Virus record (IMG/VR): IMGVR_UViG_3300023284_000467
Coordinates: 1-56,492 of that record
Direction: 5' to 3' (one strand)
DNA length: 56,492 nucleotides
DNA from: a virus
The notes under the pieces: generated by a model
Database searches by the model: none
What the model saw: only the letters and a program-made list of their open reading frames with translations
What the model was told of the DNA's origin: nothing
Translations under genes and position numbers: made by a program
Part shown: positions 7,056 through 12,985 of the stretch, in pieces
How positions within the stretch are numbered: the stretch's first letter is position 1
Layout of the letters: each line of letters opens with the position of its first letter

Positions 7056-7860
7056 CTTCCTCTCCTTTTCCGACTAAATCTGGATACTCTGCTCTCAACT
7101 TCTTCATGTACGAGCCTTCTTTGTCGAGATACACCTTGCGAAAATCATAGAACAAACGCCAGTCAGTCCTGCCGAGCTCTTTCCCTCGGGCGGTGTGAGC
7201 ATCGACAGCATACTCAGGCACGGGTGGTCTCCATCCATGCTTTACTCTCAACTGTGTCAACACCTTGAGATCATCAACCTCTGTACTCTTCTTAGCACGT
7301 GAGAGCACCATGACGGCATGCACCAGCGGATCAGGATCGACAAAGAATCGTGACATCCACTTGCAAAAATCCCACCCCTGCGCCAACGATATTGCCGTCC
7401 GAACTGCCTCTGGATCTGCGAACCCAACATCCTCTGACGCCTGAATCACTACCCGCTTCCAGGTGTACCCTGGTGCAATCGTCGATGCCTCCATAGCCCA
7501 GAACACCGCCATTTCCTCATTCCCTAGACGGACTTCCTTGTGCATCGCCGAAATGACTTCATCCAGTCTGTACCCATTCTTCGTCACCGCTCTCGGCTTC
7601 TTGGCTCTGTGCTGTGCCTCAGTGATCACCACTCCTTCTTTATGTCGCTCCTTGTAGCTGAGCGACATCATCACTGCCTTGATGTGTTTACAAAACGTCC
7701 CTCGCTGACCTGCATAGCAATCACAGGTCAACCCACCCTGCTCACCATAATCAATCACCGTGTAGTCCATATCCTTGCGCGACTGAGACGGGACGACATA
7801 CTTATTAGGATCGTCGGTCGTCTCAACCTGGATCGTCTCTATCGGCTTTGCTTGTGCCAT
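7018..7860 (-). CDS. SWIM zinc finger fused to RarA/MgsA C-terminal-like domain
   Basis: This 280-residue protein has two recognisable parts. Residues 46-59 form a SWIM zinc finger (CDC...FCKH, CxCx8CxH). From about residue 96 it resembles the C-terminal region of RarA/MgsA/WRNIP1: AMHKEVR...VFWAMEA, KRVVIQASEDVGFADPEAV, then WRPPVPEYAVDAH. In RarA that region oligomerises and binds partners at stalled forks; here the AAA+ ATPase core with Walker motifs is absent. The start has TAGGAGGAATT and follows the promoter at 7910-7948 after a leader of about 45 bases. A role at replication forks is inferred. The SWIM motif is certain and the RarA match is strong in the ASEDVG segment. Confidence 0.82.
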   Translation of the reverse strand: MAQAKPIETIQVETTDDPNKYVVPSQSRKDMDYTVIDYGEQGGLTCDCYAGQRGTFCKHIKAVMMSLSYKERHKEGVVITEAQHRAKKPRAVTKNGYRLDEVISAMHKEVRLGNEEMAVFWAMEASTIAPGYTWKRVVIQASEDVGFADPEAVRTAISLAQGWDFCKWMSRFFVDPDPLVHAVMVLSRAKKSTEVDDLKVLTQLRVKHGWRPPVPEYAVDAHTARGKELGRTDWRLFYDFRKVYLDKEGSYMKKLRAEYPDLVGKGEEDETNKSITAEQD

Positions 7861-7909
7861 AATTCCTCCTAACTACAAATATCAGCTCGAAAATTTCTCC
7901 ATTGAAAGA

Positions 7910-7948
7910 GGTATAACAGATACAACATTGTTGTCAAGGATTTTCGAT
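7910..7948 (-). promoter_or_regulatory. early promoter, copy 2
   Basis: Minus-strand ATCGAAAATCC, -35 TTGACA (7932-7937), 16-base spacer, extended -10 TGT-TATACC (7910-7918). It drives the SWIM/RarA-like gene and the three genes after it. It differs from copy 1 by one base in the upstream block. Confidence 0.8.
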
Positions 7949-7973
7949 GGTATTTTATCCTTCCCAAATAGGC

Positions 7974-8171
7974 TCACCATGGCGTTACAGTCATCGGATG
8001 CTTCTCAGGAACCTGCACTCGGAGTTCAGGTGGTCCAACATGAAAAAGTAAGAGCATGTATGAGTTTCTCGACCTTCGAGCTGATCTTAGCAGCCACATT
8101 CGGTCATCCCGTGTGATTATGGAGGCCGGAGATTTCTCATTCAACCCAATGAACTTTTCTCGATAGCTCAT
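7974..8171 (-). CDS. small hypothetical protein after DNA ligase
   Basis: This 65-residue frame begins MSYREKFIGLNEKSP at an ATG overlapping the ligase stop (TAATG), with AGAGG just upstream. It is basic, has no recognisable domain, and ends 26 bases before the promoter at 7910-7948. Its 3' half contains one of three dispersed palindrome-like repeats (8010-8029), so part of the frame may be a regulatory sequence that happens to be open. Translational coupling to the ligase is the main support. Confidence 0.5.
   Translation of the reverse strand: MSYREKFIGLNEKSPASIITRDDRMWLLRSARRSRNSYMLLLFHVGPPELRVQVPEKHPMTVTPW
8010..8029. repeat. dispersed palindrome (copy 1, one mismatch)
   Basis: AACCTGCACTC-G-GAGTTCA on the plus strand, the same 19-base unit as at 12791 and 13769 but with one base breaking the palindrome. 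It lies within the small frame at 7974-8171. Confidence 0.5.
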
Positions 8172-9115
8172 TACCTCTGATCCTCCAGAATGCAGTCTGT
8201 CTGCAGCTTGTCGTCTCTCCACTGTATGAAGCTCGCATGTCTCAATGCGCCTCCTGGCATCACGCCGTAGCACTTCACTTCCGCAACTTTTCCAACATGC
8301 TGCTCCAGATCAACTTTGTTGCCCCACTTCACTCCCTGGCCTACAGTCTTGACCTTCTCCTTTTTCGGATCGTAGTACCCATAGGTCAGTGCAGCCTCAC
8401 AGCCTTTGAACTCCTTGTTACCCGTCAAATAGCTCGGCTTGTCAGTGATCCCTGTCACTACGACGTCTACTGTCATCGTCACCTTCACCTTGAGCCAGTC
8501 ATGCGATCTGGTCGAGGTATAAGGAGCATCCGTCGCTTTGAGCATGATCCCTTCTCCGCCTTTATCCTCACACCAGAAATCCCACATCGCTTGCTTGTCT
8601 TTCCAGGCTGGAATCAACGTTACTCTCGGGTGGAAGTGGAGGCCAGCAAAGATTCGCTCTAACGCTGCCCGCCTCACCGCCCATGAATGACACCGCATAT
8701 TCCCGCCCTCTTCCATCAACAGATCAAAGACGACCACTAACTTTTCAGCCCCAGCACTCGAGCGACTATTCTTGACAGTCTTTCCACCCGTATTGGTTCC
8801 ATCTCCGGAAAATACTTCGCAGTCAAAGATCCCGCTCTCAAGCGGCCACTTCACATCAGCCAACCACTCGTGCCCTTTGTCATCAGAAATATCACGACCC
8901 GTCCTGCTGTAGCAGCCGACAGTCTTACCGCCCTTGACGTGCAACTGGAGACGACAGCCATCCAGCTTCGGCTCCGCGACAAAGCGGTCATCGGTCATTA
9001 CCTGATCGTCTTCTGGCAGGTGCGCTGCCATCGGCTTGATGAATTCCATCGGCTCCCTCCTTAACCAATTCTGATTCGCTTCAACAGCATCTGGATCTTC
9101 GGTGATCACCTTCAC
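8171..9115 (-). CDS. ATP-dependent DNA ligase
   Basis: This 314-residue protein has the nucleotidyltransferase motifs of ATP-dependent DNA ligases. Motif I is EPKLDGCR with K50 as the AMP-accepting lysine; motif III is FDCEVFS, IIIa VVFDLL, IV GEGIMLKA and V DWLKVK. An OB-fold-like C-terminus follows. It seals nicks during replication or repair. Two starts compete. The GTG at 9115 has AGGGAGAAGTAG in front and directly follows the upstream stop. The ATG at 9049 has an ideal GGAGGGAGCCG. I keep the GTG because the extra N-terminal peptide VITEDPDAVEANQNWL is closely matched at the C-terminus of the portal fusion protein (49798-49845). Confidence 0.93.
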   Translation of the reverse strand: MKVITEDPDAVEANQNWLRREPMEFIKPMAAHLPEDDQVMTDDRFVAEPKLDGCRLQLHVKGGKTVGCYSRTGRDISDDKGHEWLADVKWPLESGIFDCEVFSGDGTNTGGKTVKNSRSSAGAEKLVVVFDLLMEEGGNMRCHSWAVRRAALERIFAGLHFHPRVTLIPAWKDKQAMWDFWCEDKGGEGIMLKATDAPYTSTRSHDWLKVKVTMTVDVVVTGITDKPSYLTGNKEFKGCEAALTYGYYDPKKEKVKTVGQGVKWGNKVDLEQHVGKVAEVKCYGVMPGGALRHASFIQWRDDKLQTDCILEDQR

Positions 9116-9223
9116 CTACTTCTCCCTAGTCACTCCACGACACAGGTCGCAGATCATCCTTCGGATTTCGTCGAGAAACATCAGTCTCCGTCCACATCGC
9201 TTGCACAGGATGTAATTAGCCAT
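9116..9223 (-). CDS. 35-residue zinc-ribbon microprotein
   Basis: This very short gene has ATG at 9223, AAGGAGCAGATAG upstream, and a TAG at 9116-9118. The product starts MANYILCKRCGRR and has two CxxC pairs (CKRC and CDLC) 16 residues apart, a minimal zinc ribbon. It overlaps the preceding gene by eight bases and the ligase GTG follows its stop at once. Coupling on both sides and the paired cysteines make it convincing despite its size. Confidence 0.75.
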   Translation of the reverse strand: MANYILCKRCGRRLMFLDEIRRMICDLCRGVTREK

Positions 9224-9665
9224 CTATCTGCTCCTTCTTGGATGCCCTTTTCGATAATACCGCTTCACGCAAGTCGCGAGCTCTGGCATCTTGGGTGTAA
9301 TGCAGGAACGGCCCCTTGCCCATTCGATCCGACGTAAAAGAAATACCTTTTGAGGCGAGGTATTGAGTCTCTGCACGAGATAGGTCCGTTGGCCCCTTGA
9401 CTGTCTCTGTTATTGGTTTCCCCTTTGCCTTCGCGATTAGCTCGTCTAATTTCTCCTGCTCCTTAAGTGTCATTGACAACACCTCCTGATGCTGATCTGA
9501 ATAGCATTCACAATCGGGATTCAAGCAGCTGTAGCACTCGGTACAGTTTCGATGCCATTTCAACTTGATGTGAGTATAAGGTGTCAGCTTCTGATCCTTG
9601 TGAAGACCTGCACAACCGTCGTTGCTCTTAATGAATTCGTGTTGGTTTTGTTTTTTTGTTTCCAT
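9216..9665 (-). CDS. cysteine-rich small protein
   Basis: From the ATG at 9665 the product has 149 residues. The first half holds a dense cluster of potential metal ligands (CAGLH, WHRNCTECYSC, DCECYS). The second half is basic and helical. The -10 of the upstream promoter ends about seven bases before this ATG, so the message would be leaderless. An internal ATG at 9473 has CAGGAGG in front and would give an 85-residue product (MTLKEQEKLDELI) without the cysteines. Both forms may be made. The first bases after the ATG closely match those after the promoter at 12501-12539. The function is unknown. Confidence 0.7.
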   Translation of the reverse strand: METKKQNQHEFIKSNDGCAGLHKDQKLTPYTHIKLKWHRNCTECYSCLNPDCECYSDQHQEVLSMTLKEQEKLDELIAKAKGKPITETVKGPTDLSRAETQYLASKGISFTSDRMGKGPFLHYTQDARARDLREAVLSKRASKKEQIDG

Positions 9666-9671
9666 ATAATA

Positions 9672-9711
9672 AACGTAACACATTTACAAAGTGTTGTCAA
9701 GTATTTTCGAT
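9672..9711 (-). promoter_or_regulatory. early promoter, copy 3
   Basis: Minus-strand ATCGAAAATAC, -35 TTGACA (9695-9700), 17-base spacer, extended -10 TGT-TACGTT (9672-9680). The predicted transcription start falls on or next to the ATG at 9665, implying a leaderless or nearly leaderless message. Confidence 0.78.
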
Positions 9712-9735
9712 CGCAAATTACATTTCATTTGCATT

Positions 9736-10044
9736 TCATTTCTTCGACAAGTGCTGTCTCGGCGTCTCCATGTGCGAGTTCGGCATCCCTGCATCCAACT
9801 GAGAATCCGTCAATAGGTTCTTCCCAACATCTAGCCAATACCTCAGCTCCTCCTTGGCCTCGGCAAGTTCCACCAATTCCAACCGCGCCAATCTAGCCTC
9901 CAATATGGAAATCGTGTTGCGCTGTTTCTCCTCATTGGCTTCCGAAGCAGTGAGTTGGGATTCAAGGTCAATCAACTTTGCCCTGCCAGGATGACAGCAA
10001 GAGGCGCTGTGCCAAATCTGACAGAAATCACAATGGCCACTCAT
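9736..10044 (-). CDS. zinc-motif plus coiled-coil protein
   Basis: This 102-residue protein begins MSGHCDFCQIWHSASCCH, a compact cluster of cysteine and histidine ligands. A long charged heptad pattern (LIDLESQLTASEANEEKQ, then ISILEARLARLELVELAEA) predicts a coiled coil. The ATG at 10044 has GAGGGGCAAGCG upstream and shares ATGA with the preceding gene. It looks like a dimeric metal-binding adaptor; no function can be read from it. Confidence 0.75.
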   Translation of the reverse strand: MSGHCDFCQIWHSASCCHPGRAKLIDLESQLTASEANEEKQRNTISILEARLARLELVELAEAKEELRYWLDVGKNLLTDSQLDAGMPNSHMETPRQHLSKK

Positions 10045-10358
10045 CGCTTGCCCCTCACTGCCTGAAGTACCGCCTCGTAGGAACCTTGAACATCTATGAA
10101 GCACTCAGGCTCACCAAACCCGACGGTCGTCTCATTCTCAACTAGCTCAACACCATCTGGGGTTCGTTTGGACCCGGTCATAGATACTGGTCGTACGCAG
10201 CGAATGGAGTCACGTCTAATAGCAACTGGACGACCTCTGCTATCACGCCACTCTAACATTTCACAACCAGCGACCAATTCCGTGAGCTTCCTTATGAGCT
10301 CAGGCACCTGGCCCTCGAAGAACATCGCTCCCATACGGGTTTCATGAAATTCTGCCAT
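10041..10358 (-). CDS. hypothetical protein
   Basis: This 105-residue protein has no recognised domain. It mixes a helical N-terminus (PELIRKLTELVAGCEML) with beta-like segments (RPVAIRRDSIRCVRPV). The middle part resembles small phage proteins that give a residue-level read-out around strand-turn-strand units, but I would not name a family. The start has GGGAGGGATT, and the stop overlaps the next ATG. It belongs to a run of six small coupled genes between 9736 and 11119 transcribed from further right. Confidence 0.75.
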   Translation of the reverse strand: MAEFHETRMGAMFFEGQVPELIRKLTELVAGCEMLEWRDSRGRPVAIRRDSIRCVRPVSMTGSKRTPDGVELVENETTVGFGEPECFIDVQGSYEAVLQAVRGKR

Positions 10359-10369
10359 AATCCCTCCCC

Positions 10370-10540
10370 TTACAGGTGCCCGATCAGAAATCGAATCCGA
10401 TCTTCCAAGTACTCCGCTTCATCAGCCTTCATCACCTTGTTCCTCACCATGTCATCCACCTGACCTCTAATCCTAAGCTGAAGCACCTTAGCTTCATCGA
10501 CCGCTACACTCTCCAACTGGTTTCTTCTCACTTCGTCCAT
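10370..10540 (-). CDS. small helical hypothetical protein
   Basis: This 56-residue protein starts at the ATG at 10540 behind AAGGAGGATCAA. It is almost entirely helical and charged (VAVDEAKVLQLRIRGQVDDM...ADEAEYLEDRIRFLIGHL). A longer in-frame form to 10591 would overlap the preceding gene and lacks a ribosome-binding site. No family recognised. Confidence 0.72.
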   Translation of the reverse strand: MDEVRRNQLESVAVDEAKVLQLRIRGQVDDMVRNKVMKADEAEYLEDRIRFLIGHL

Positions 10541-10550
10541 TTGATCCTCC

Positions 10551-10793
10551 TTACCGCACTCGCATTGCACCCCTGACATCGTGTTCTGCATCAGCTTCTG
10601 GAAAACTCAACTTGTCCAACCACCGTAATTCCCTTTCGCTAAGCCTCGTATCCAACACCTTCTTTCTCCTTCTCAGGAAGGCGAGGGTCGCAACGGGGCT
10701 TGACGAAAAAGACTTGCCTCCGTCCCATGAGTAACACTCCAACGTCGTCACAGTCACCTTTCCATTCACAACAACTCTTACTTGCTTGATCAT
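10551..10793 (-). CDS. small hypothetical protein
   Basis: This 80-residue protein opens with a beta-rich stretch (IKQVRVVVNGKVTVTTLECYSWDGG) followed by a basic helical part (LAFLRRRKKVLDTRLSERELRWLDKL). The ATG lies behind AGGAGACATAG and overlaps the stop of the preceding gene by four bases. No family recognised. Confidence 0.72.
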   Translation of the reverse strand: MIKQVRVVVNGKVTVTTLECYSWDGGKSFSSSPVATLAFLRRRKKVLDTRLSERELRWLDKLSFPEADAEHDVRGAMRVR

Positions 10794-11119
10794 CTATGTC
10801 TCCTGACCTTCTTCGTTACGAACTTTGTCTTTCCTGCAGCCACTCTCTCCTTTAATCGAGCAACATCCACCAAGTAGTATGCCTTGGTCTTTCGCCCGAA
10901 CACCGGCACCATCTTTCCACTCTCCATGGCACGGTACTTATCTGCCGTCACCTTCAACTTGATCTGGCAGTTCATCTTCCTGTACCAGTAAAGCCCCTTC
11001 TCCGCTCTCCGGTTGTTAGCGATTCTTAGTAGGATCGGATTCTTCGGCTCTGTCATCAACGCCTGCTCTGCTGCGACCAACTCGTTGTCGATCTCTTCGA
11101 TTGGTCTTAATTTCTGCAT
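10790..11119 (-). CDS. hypothetical basic protein
   Basis: This 109-residue protein is rich in lysine and arginine and ends KFVTKKVRRHR. The segment QIKLKVTADKYRAMESGKMV with GRKTKAYYLVDVARLKERV could form a small mixed alpha/beta domain that binds nucleic acid. Its start has AGAAGGAGCGGTAG. It follows the SprT-like protease gene closely and precedes another small coupled gene. No family recognised. Confidence 0.73.
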   Translation of the reverse strand: MQKLRPIEEIDNELVAAEQALMTEPKNPILLRIANNRRAEKGLYWYRKMNCQIKLKVTADKYRAMESGKMVPVFGRKTKAYYLVDVARLKERVAAGKTKFVTKKVRRHR

Positions 11120-11134
11120 CTACCGCTCCTTCTC

Positions 11135-11698
11135 CTACGCCCTTAGCAACCAATTCTGTGGAACGAAGTAACAACGACCATCATCTATATTCACTCTCGC
11201 TCTGCATCCAGAATACGCTGAGATGACTATCCCTTTCTGATGACCGAACCGAGGCGAGCTCCACATCACCTGATCTCCACGACGGAATCCGCCACTCACT
11301 GTCGTCACGTTCTTGATCGACCTGTGATGGATCTTGTCAGTCAGTCCCTCTTTCTTCGCATAGTTCCACAGGGTCCAGTACTCCTTGTCCCACTCATACG
11401 ATCTCACTTCGCCTCTCCACGCATGGATAACTTCCTTGAGACACCTGTAAAACGGCTGCTCATGGCGGAAGCTCTTATATCTCAACCAACAGAGAACATG
11501 CGCAAACTCATGCAGTGTTGCGCCCTCAATCCCATGCCAGTCATTCACACTAATCGTCAGCCACAACACTCCATTCGTGCGGTGGCACCAACTTGTGCGA
11601 CCCGTCCCTCTTTGGACTCTAGGAACATCGATCTTGAACTCAGCCGACAGGAGTTCGACCATCTTGTGAACCTCAAGCATTCCTAATGGTGTTGCCAT
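11135..11698 (-). CDS. SprT-like HExxH metalloprotease
   Basis: This 187-residue protein has a gluzincin-type active site HEFAH at residues 63-67 in the context GIEGATLHEFAHVL. A helix with further histidines (RHEQPFYRCLKEVIHAW) follows, as in SprT/SPRTN-like proteins. The C-terminal 50 residues (GFRRGDQVMW...VNIDDGRCYFVPQNWLLRA) look like a small SH3/KOW-type barrel. SprT-like proteases are linked to cleaving proteins trapped on DNA. The ATG at 11698 is chosen for its GAGGGAGGCGTG site; a longer frame to 11953 lies over the preceding gene. Sharing an early region with a clamp, ligase and Ubl system is suggestive, but a substrate cannot be inferred. Confidence 0.8.
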   Translation of the reverse strand: MATPLGMLEVHKMVELLSAEFKIDVPRVQRGTGRTSWCHRTNGVLWLTISVNDWHGIEGATLHEFAHVLCWLRYKSFRHEQPFYRCLKEVIHAWRGEVRSYEWDKEYWTLWNYAKKEGLTDKIHHRSIKNVTTVSGGFRRGDQVMWSSPRFGHQKGIVISAYSGCRARVNIDDGRCYFVPQNWLLRA

Positions 11699-11717
11699 CA
11701 CGCCTCCCTCTTGCATT

Positions 11718-12125
11718 TCATTTGGCCTTCCGAATCGACAGTCCCTCATCTCGCATGCACCGTAACTCGTAGCCTTTCTGGACGCACGCTGGGCAGATAT
11801 AGTAAGGAGCATCGATCCCGTTCTCCACCCGCTTTGCTTCATGACCATCAAACAACTTTCCGCACTTGTCACAGAGCTCCAGGGGAAAAGAAGCTGAAGA
11901 ACCCACAATGCACCCCACTCTCTTGAATGCCACGCAGGAGCTCGCGCATGCACTTACTCGTACGTGGTGAGTCTGCCGGTGGTGGGACTGGCTACCCTGT
12001 TTTATGCCTTTTTGCCTCTGTGTGGCCTCCTGGCTGCGGGTCGGTCCCGCTTTAGATACGCCAGGCACACGGCTTCCACCGCTTGTTAGGCTACTCGTTT
12101 TAAGGTGCATTCTGGGTTCTTTCAT
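11718..12125 (-). CDS. zinc-ribbon protein with unusual N-terminal half
   Basis: The C-terminal 50 residues of this 135-residue frame contain a clear zinc ribbon (LCDKCGKLFDGHE...YYICPACVQKGYEL). The first 80 residues are low in hydrophobics, rich in Ser, Gln, Arg and His, and do not look like a folded domain. The DNA for that half folds into a strong stem-loop structure (11976-12082). The ATG at 12125 has TAGGAGGAAAGATTTTA upstream, acceptable but widely spaced. A shorter protein from a GTG near 11910, with the first half acting as structured leader RNA, is a real alternative. Confidence 0.65.
   Translation of the reverse strand: MKEPRMHLKTSSLTSGGSRVPGVSKAGPTRSQEATQRQKGIKQGSQSHHRQTHHVRVSACASSCVAFKRVGCIVGSSASFPLELCDKCGKLFDGHEAKRVENGIDAPYYICPACVQKGYELRCMRDEGLSIRKAK
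11976..12082 (-). ncRNA. candidate structured RNA element
   Basis: On the minus strand, GTGTG and CCTGGC (12060-12070) pair with GCCAGG and CACAC (12020-12035). They enclose an inner hairpin GCGGG-ACCGA-CCCGC. An outer pairing GCGGTGG (12076-12082) with CCACC-GGC (11976-11982) could close the whole into a multi-branched fold. The nested GC-rich pairs are well above what I see in nearby coding sequence. It lies inside the first half of the frame at 11718-12125, whose encoded peptide looks unstructured there. I do not recognise an RNA family; it could be a leader element or simply structured coding sequence. Confidence 0.4.
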
Positions 12126-12139
12126 TAAAATCTTTCCTC

Positions 12140-12457
12140 CTAATTGACCTTTATATTGATGAACAACTTAGCAAACTCATTCTTCCCAGCCTCCAGCTCC
12201 TCCACCAACTTCTCCTGGTGAAATTCTTCGGCAAATTTGTCAATCTCACCTGACCTTACAGCGTTGGCTAACACTCCCAACTGCTCAGTCACCATCGCCT
12301 TGGTATGGGTGCAACCTCTTACCTGGCCAGAAAAAATCCAACCCTTACAGTTGCAGCTAATTGACCCATCATTCCAGATCACCGTCTCATACACCGTGCT
12401 AGATGACTTCGACGGATTCTCCTTGATGATCTTCTTCTCTCTCTTTATTTTTTCCAT
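12140..12457 (-). CDS. small SWIM zinc-finger protein
   Basis: This 105-residue protein has a lysine-rich N-terminus and a SWIM finger at about residues 35-51 (CNCKGWIF...CTHT, CxCx11CxH). A helical C-terminal half follows (LVEELEAGKNEFAKLF). It is the second SWIM protein of the early region; the other is fused to a RarA-like domain at 7018-7860. I chose the ATG at 12457 for its TAAGGAGGATAGC site. Twelve in-frame codons further upstream begin right after the promoter's -10 and would be leaderless. It is the first gene of the early transcript. Confidence 0.8.
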   Translation of the reverse strand: MEKIKREKKIIKENPSKSSSTVYETVIWNDGSISCNCKGWIFSGQVRGCTHTKAMVTEQLGVLANAVRSGEIDKFAEEFHQEKLVEELEAGKNEFAKLFINIKVN

Positions 12458-12500
12458 GCTATCCTCCTTAGAATTTTGTTTTTTTGTGTCCATTAAGATA

Positions 12501-12539
12501 AGAGTAACATTTACATAATGGTTGTCAAGTATTTTCGAT
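12501..12539 (-). promoter_or_regulatory. early promoter, copy 4 (start of the early region)
   Basis: Minus-strand ATCGAAAATAC, -35 TTGACA (12523-12528), 16-base spacer, extended -10 TGT-TACTCT (12501-12509). The first transcribed bases (ATGGACACAAAAAAACAAAA) nearly match those after the copy at 9672-9711. It opens the early region next to the repeat-rich control region. Confidence 0.8.
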
Positions 12540-12582
12540 GATATATTTCATTTCATTGCATTTCTTTCAGAGCCTGGCTGTC

Positions 12583-12719
12583 AGCAACCACCGTGCCCAA
12601 TCAGTTTCTTAACAATTTCATTGATTTGGCACGCGGCGTGAATAGCATCCACCGTGCCAATCTAGACTCTTCAAAAATTTCATTGATTTAGCACGCCGCG
12701 TGATAGCAAACGTCGTGCC
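12583..12719. repeat. 61-bp tandem repeats in control region
   Basis: The 15-base core AGCAaCCaCCGTGCC recurs at 12583-12597, 12644-12658 and 12705-12719, exactly 61 bases apart, with a further copy at 12935-12949. Between cores lies a second conserved block, AATTTCATTGATTT followed by GCACGCGGCGTG-like sequence (12628-12640 and 12690-12702). The two blocks contain GGCACG and CGTGCC in opposite orientation, so each unit can form an inverted pair. The region from 12540 to 12985 holds no convincing gene apart from these repeats. It may be an operator array or a replication origin. Confidence 0.75.
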
Positions 12720-12790
12720 CAAATCATTTCCAACAAAGATCTACATAGTCCCGTAACAGGCCCATACATGACACGGCACACCCAACATGG

Positions 12791-12810
12791 AAACCTGCAC
12801 TCGGAGTGCA
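12791..12810. repeat. dispersed palindrome AACCTGCACTC-S-GAGTGCA (copy 2)
   Basis: The perfect palindrome TGCACTC-G-GAGTGCA, preceded by AACC, occurs here. A perfect copy with a C centre is at 13769-13788, and a copy with one mismatch is at 8010-8029. All three have the same orientation on the plus strand. Two lie in or next to non-coding DNA. They look like protein-binding sites. Confidence 0.6.
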
Positions 12811-12985
12811 CTTCAACCACGTAACCTATGGAAATATTTAGAAAACTAGACTTGATACAGACGCTGTAGCTGAACTGGCGGCAACCCGTGTGTGTTTATA
12901 TATCGCCGGGAGCAGCTAACTTCTTGAAATCATTAGCAAACGTCGTGCCCTGGTGTCAATAGTCAAGACGTGAGACTATGGACGG

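Noticed and set aside
9050-9115. Starting the ligase only at ATG 9049 because of its excellent ribosome-binding site.
   Set aside because: Not excluded, but the upstream codons encode a peptide conserved in another protein of the same phage, so the GTG start is kept as the main call.
11718-12125. Hammerhead-type ribozyme in the structured region.
   Set aside because: The CUGANGA and GAAA core elements are absent in the folded segment.
12583-12949. Regular repeats considered as a CRISPR array.
   Set aside because: Only three regularly spaced cores, conserved sequence between them instead of unique spacers, and no cas genes.
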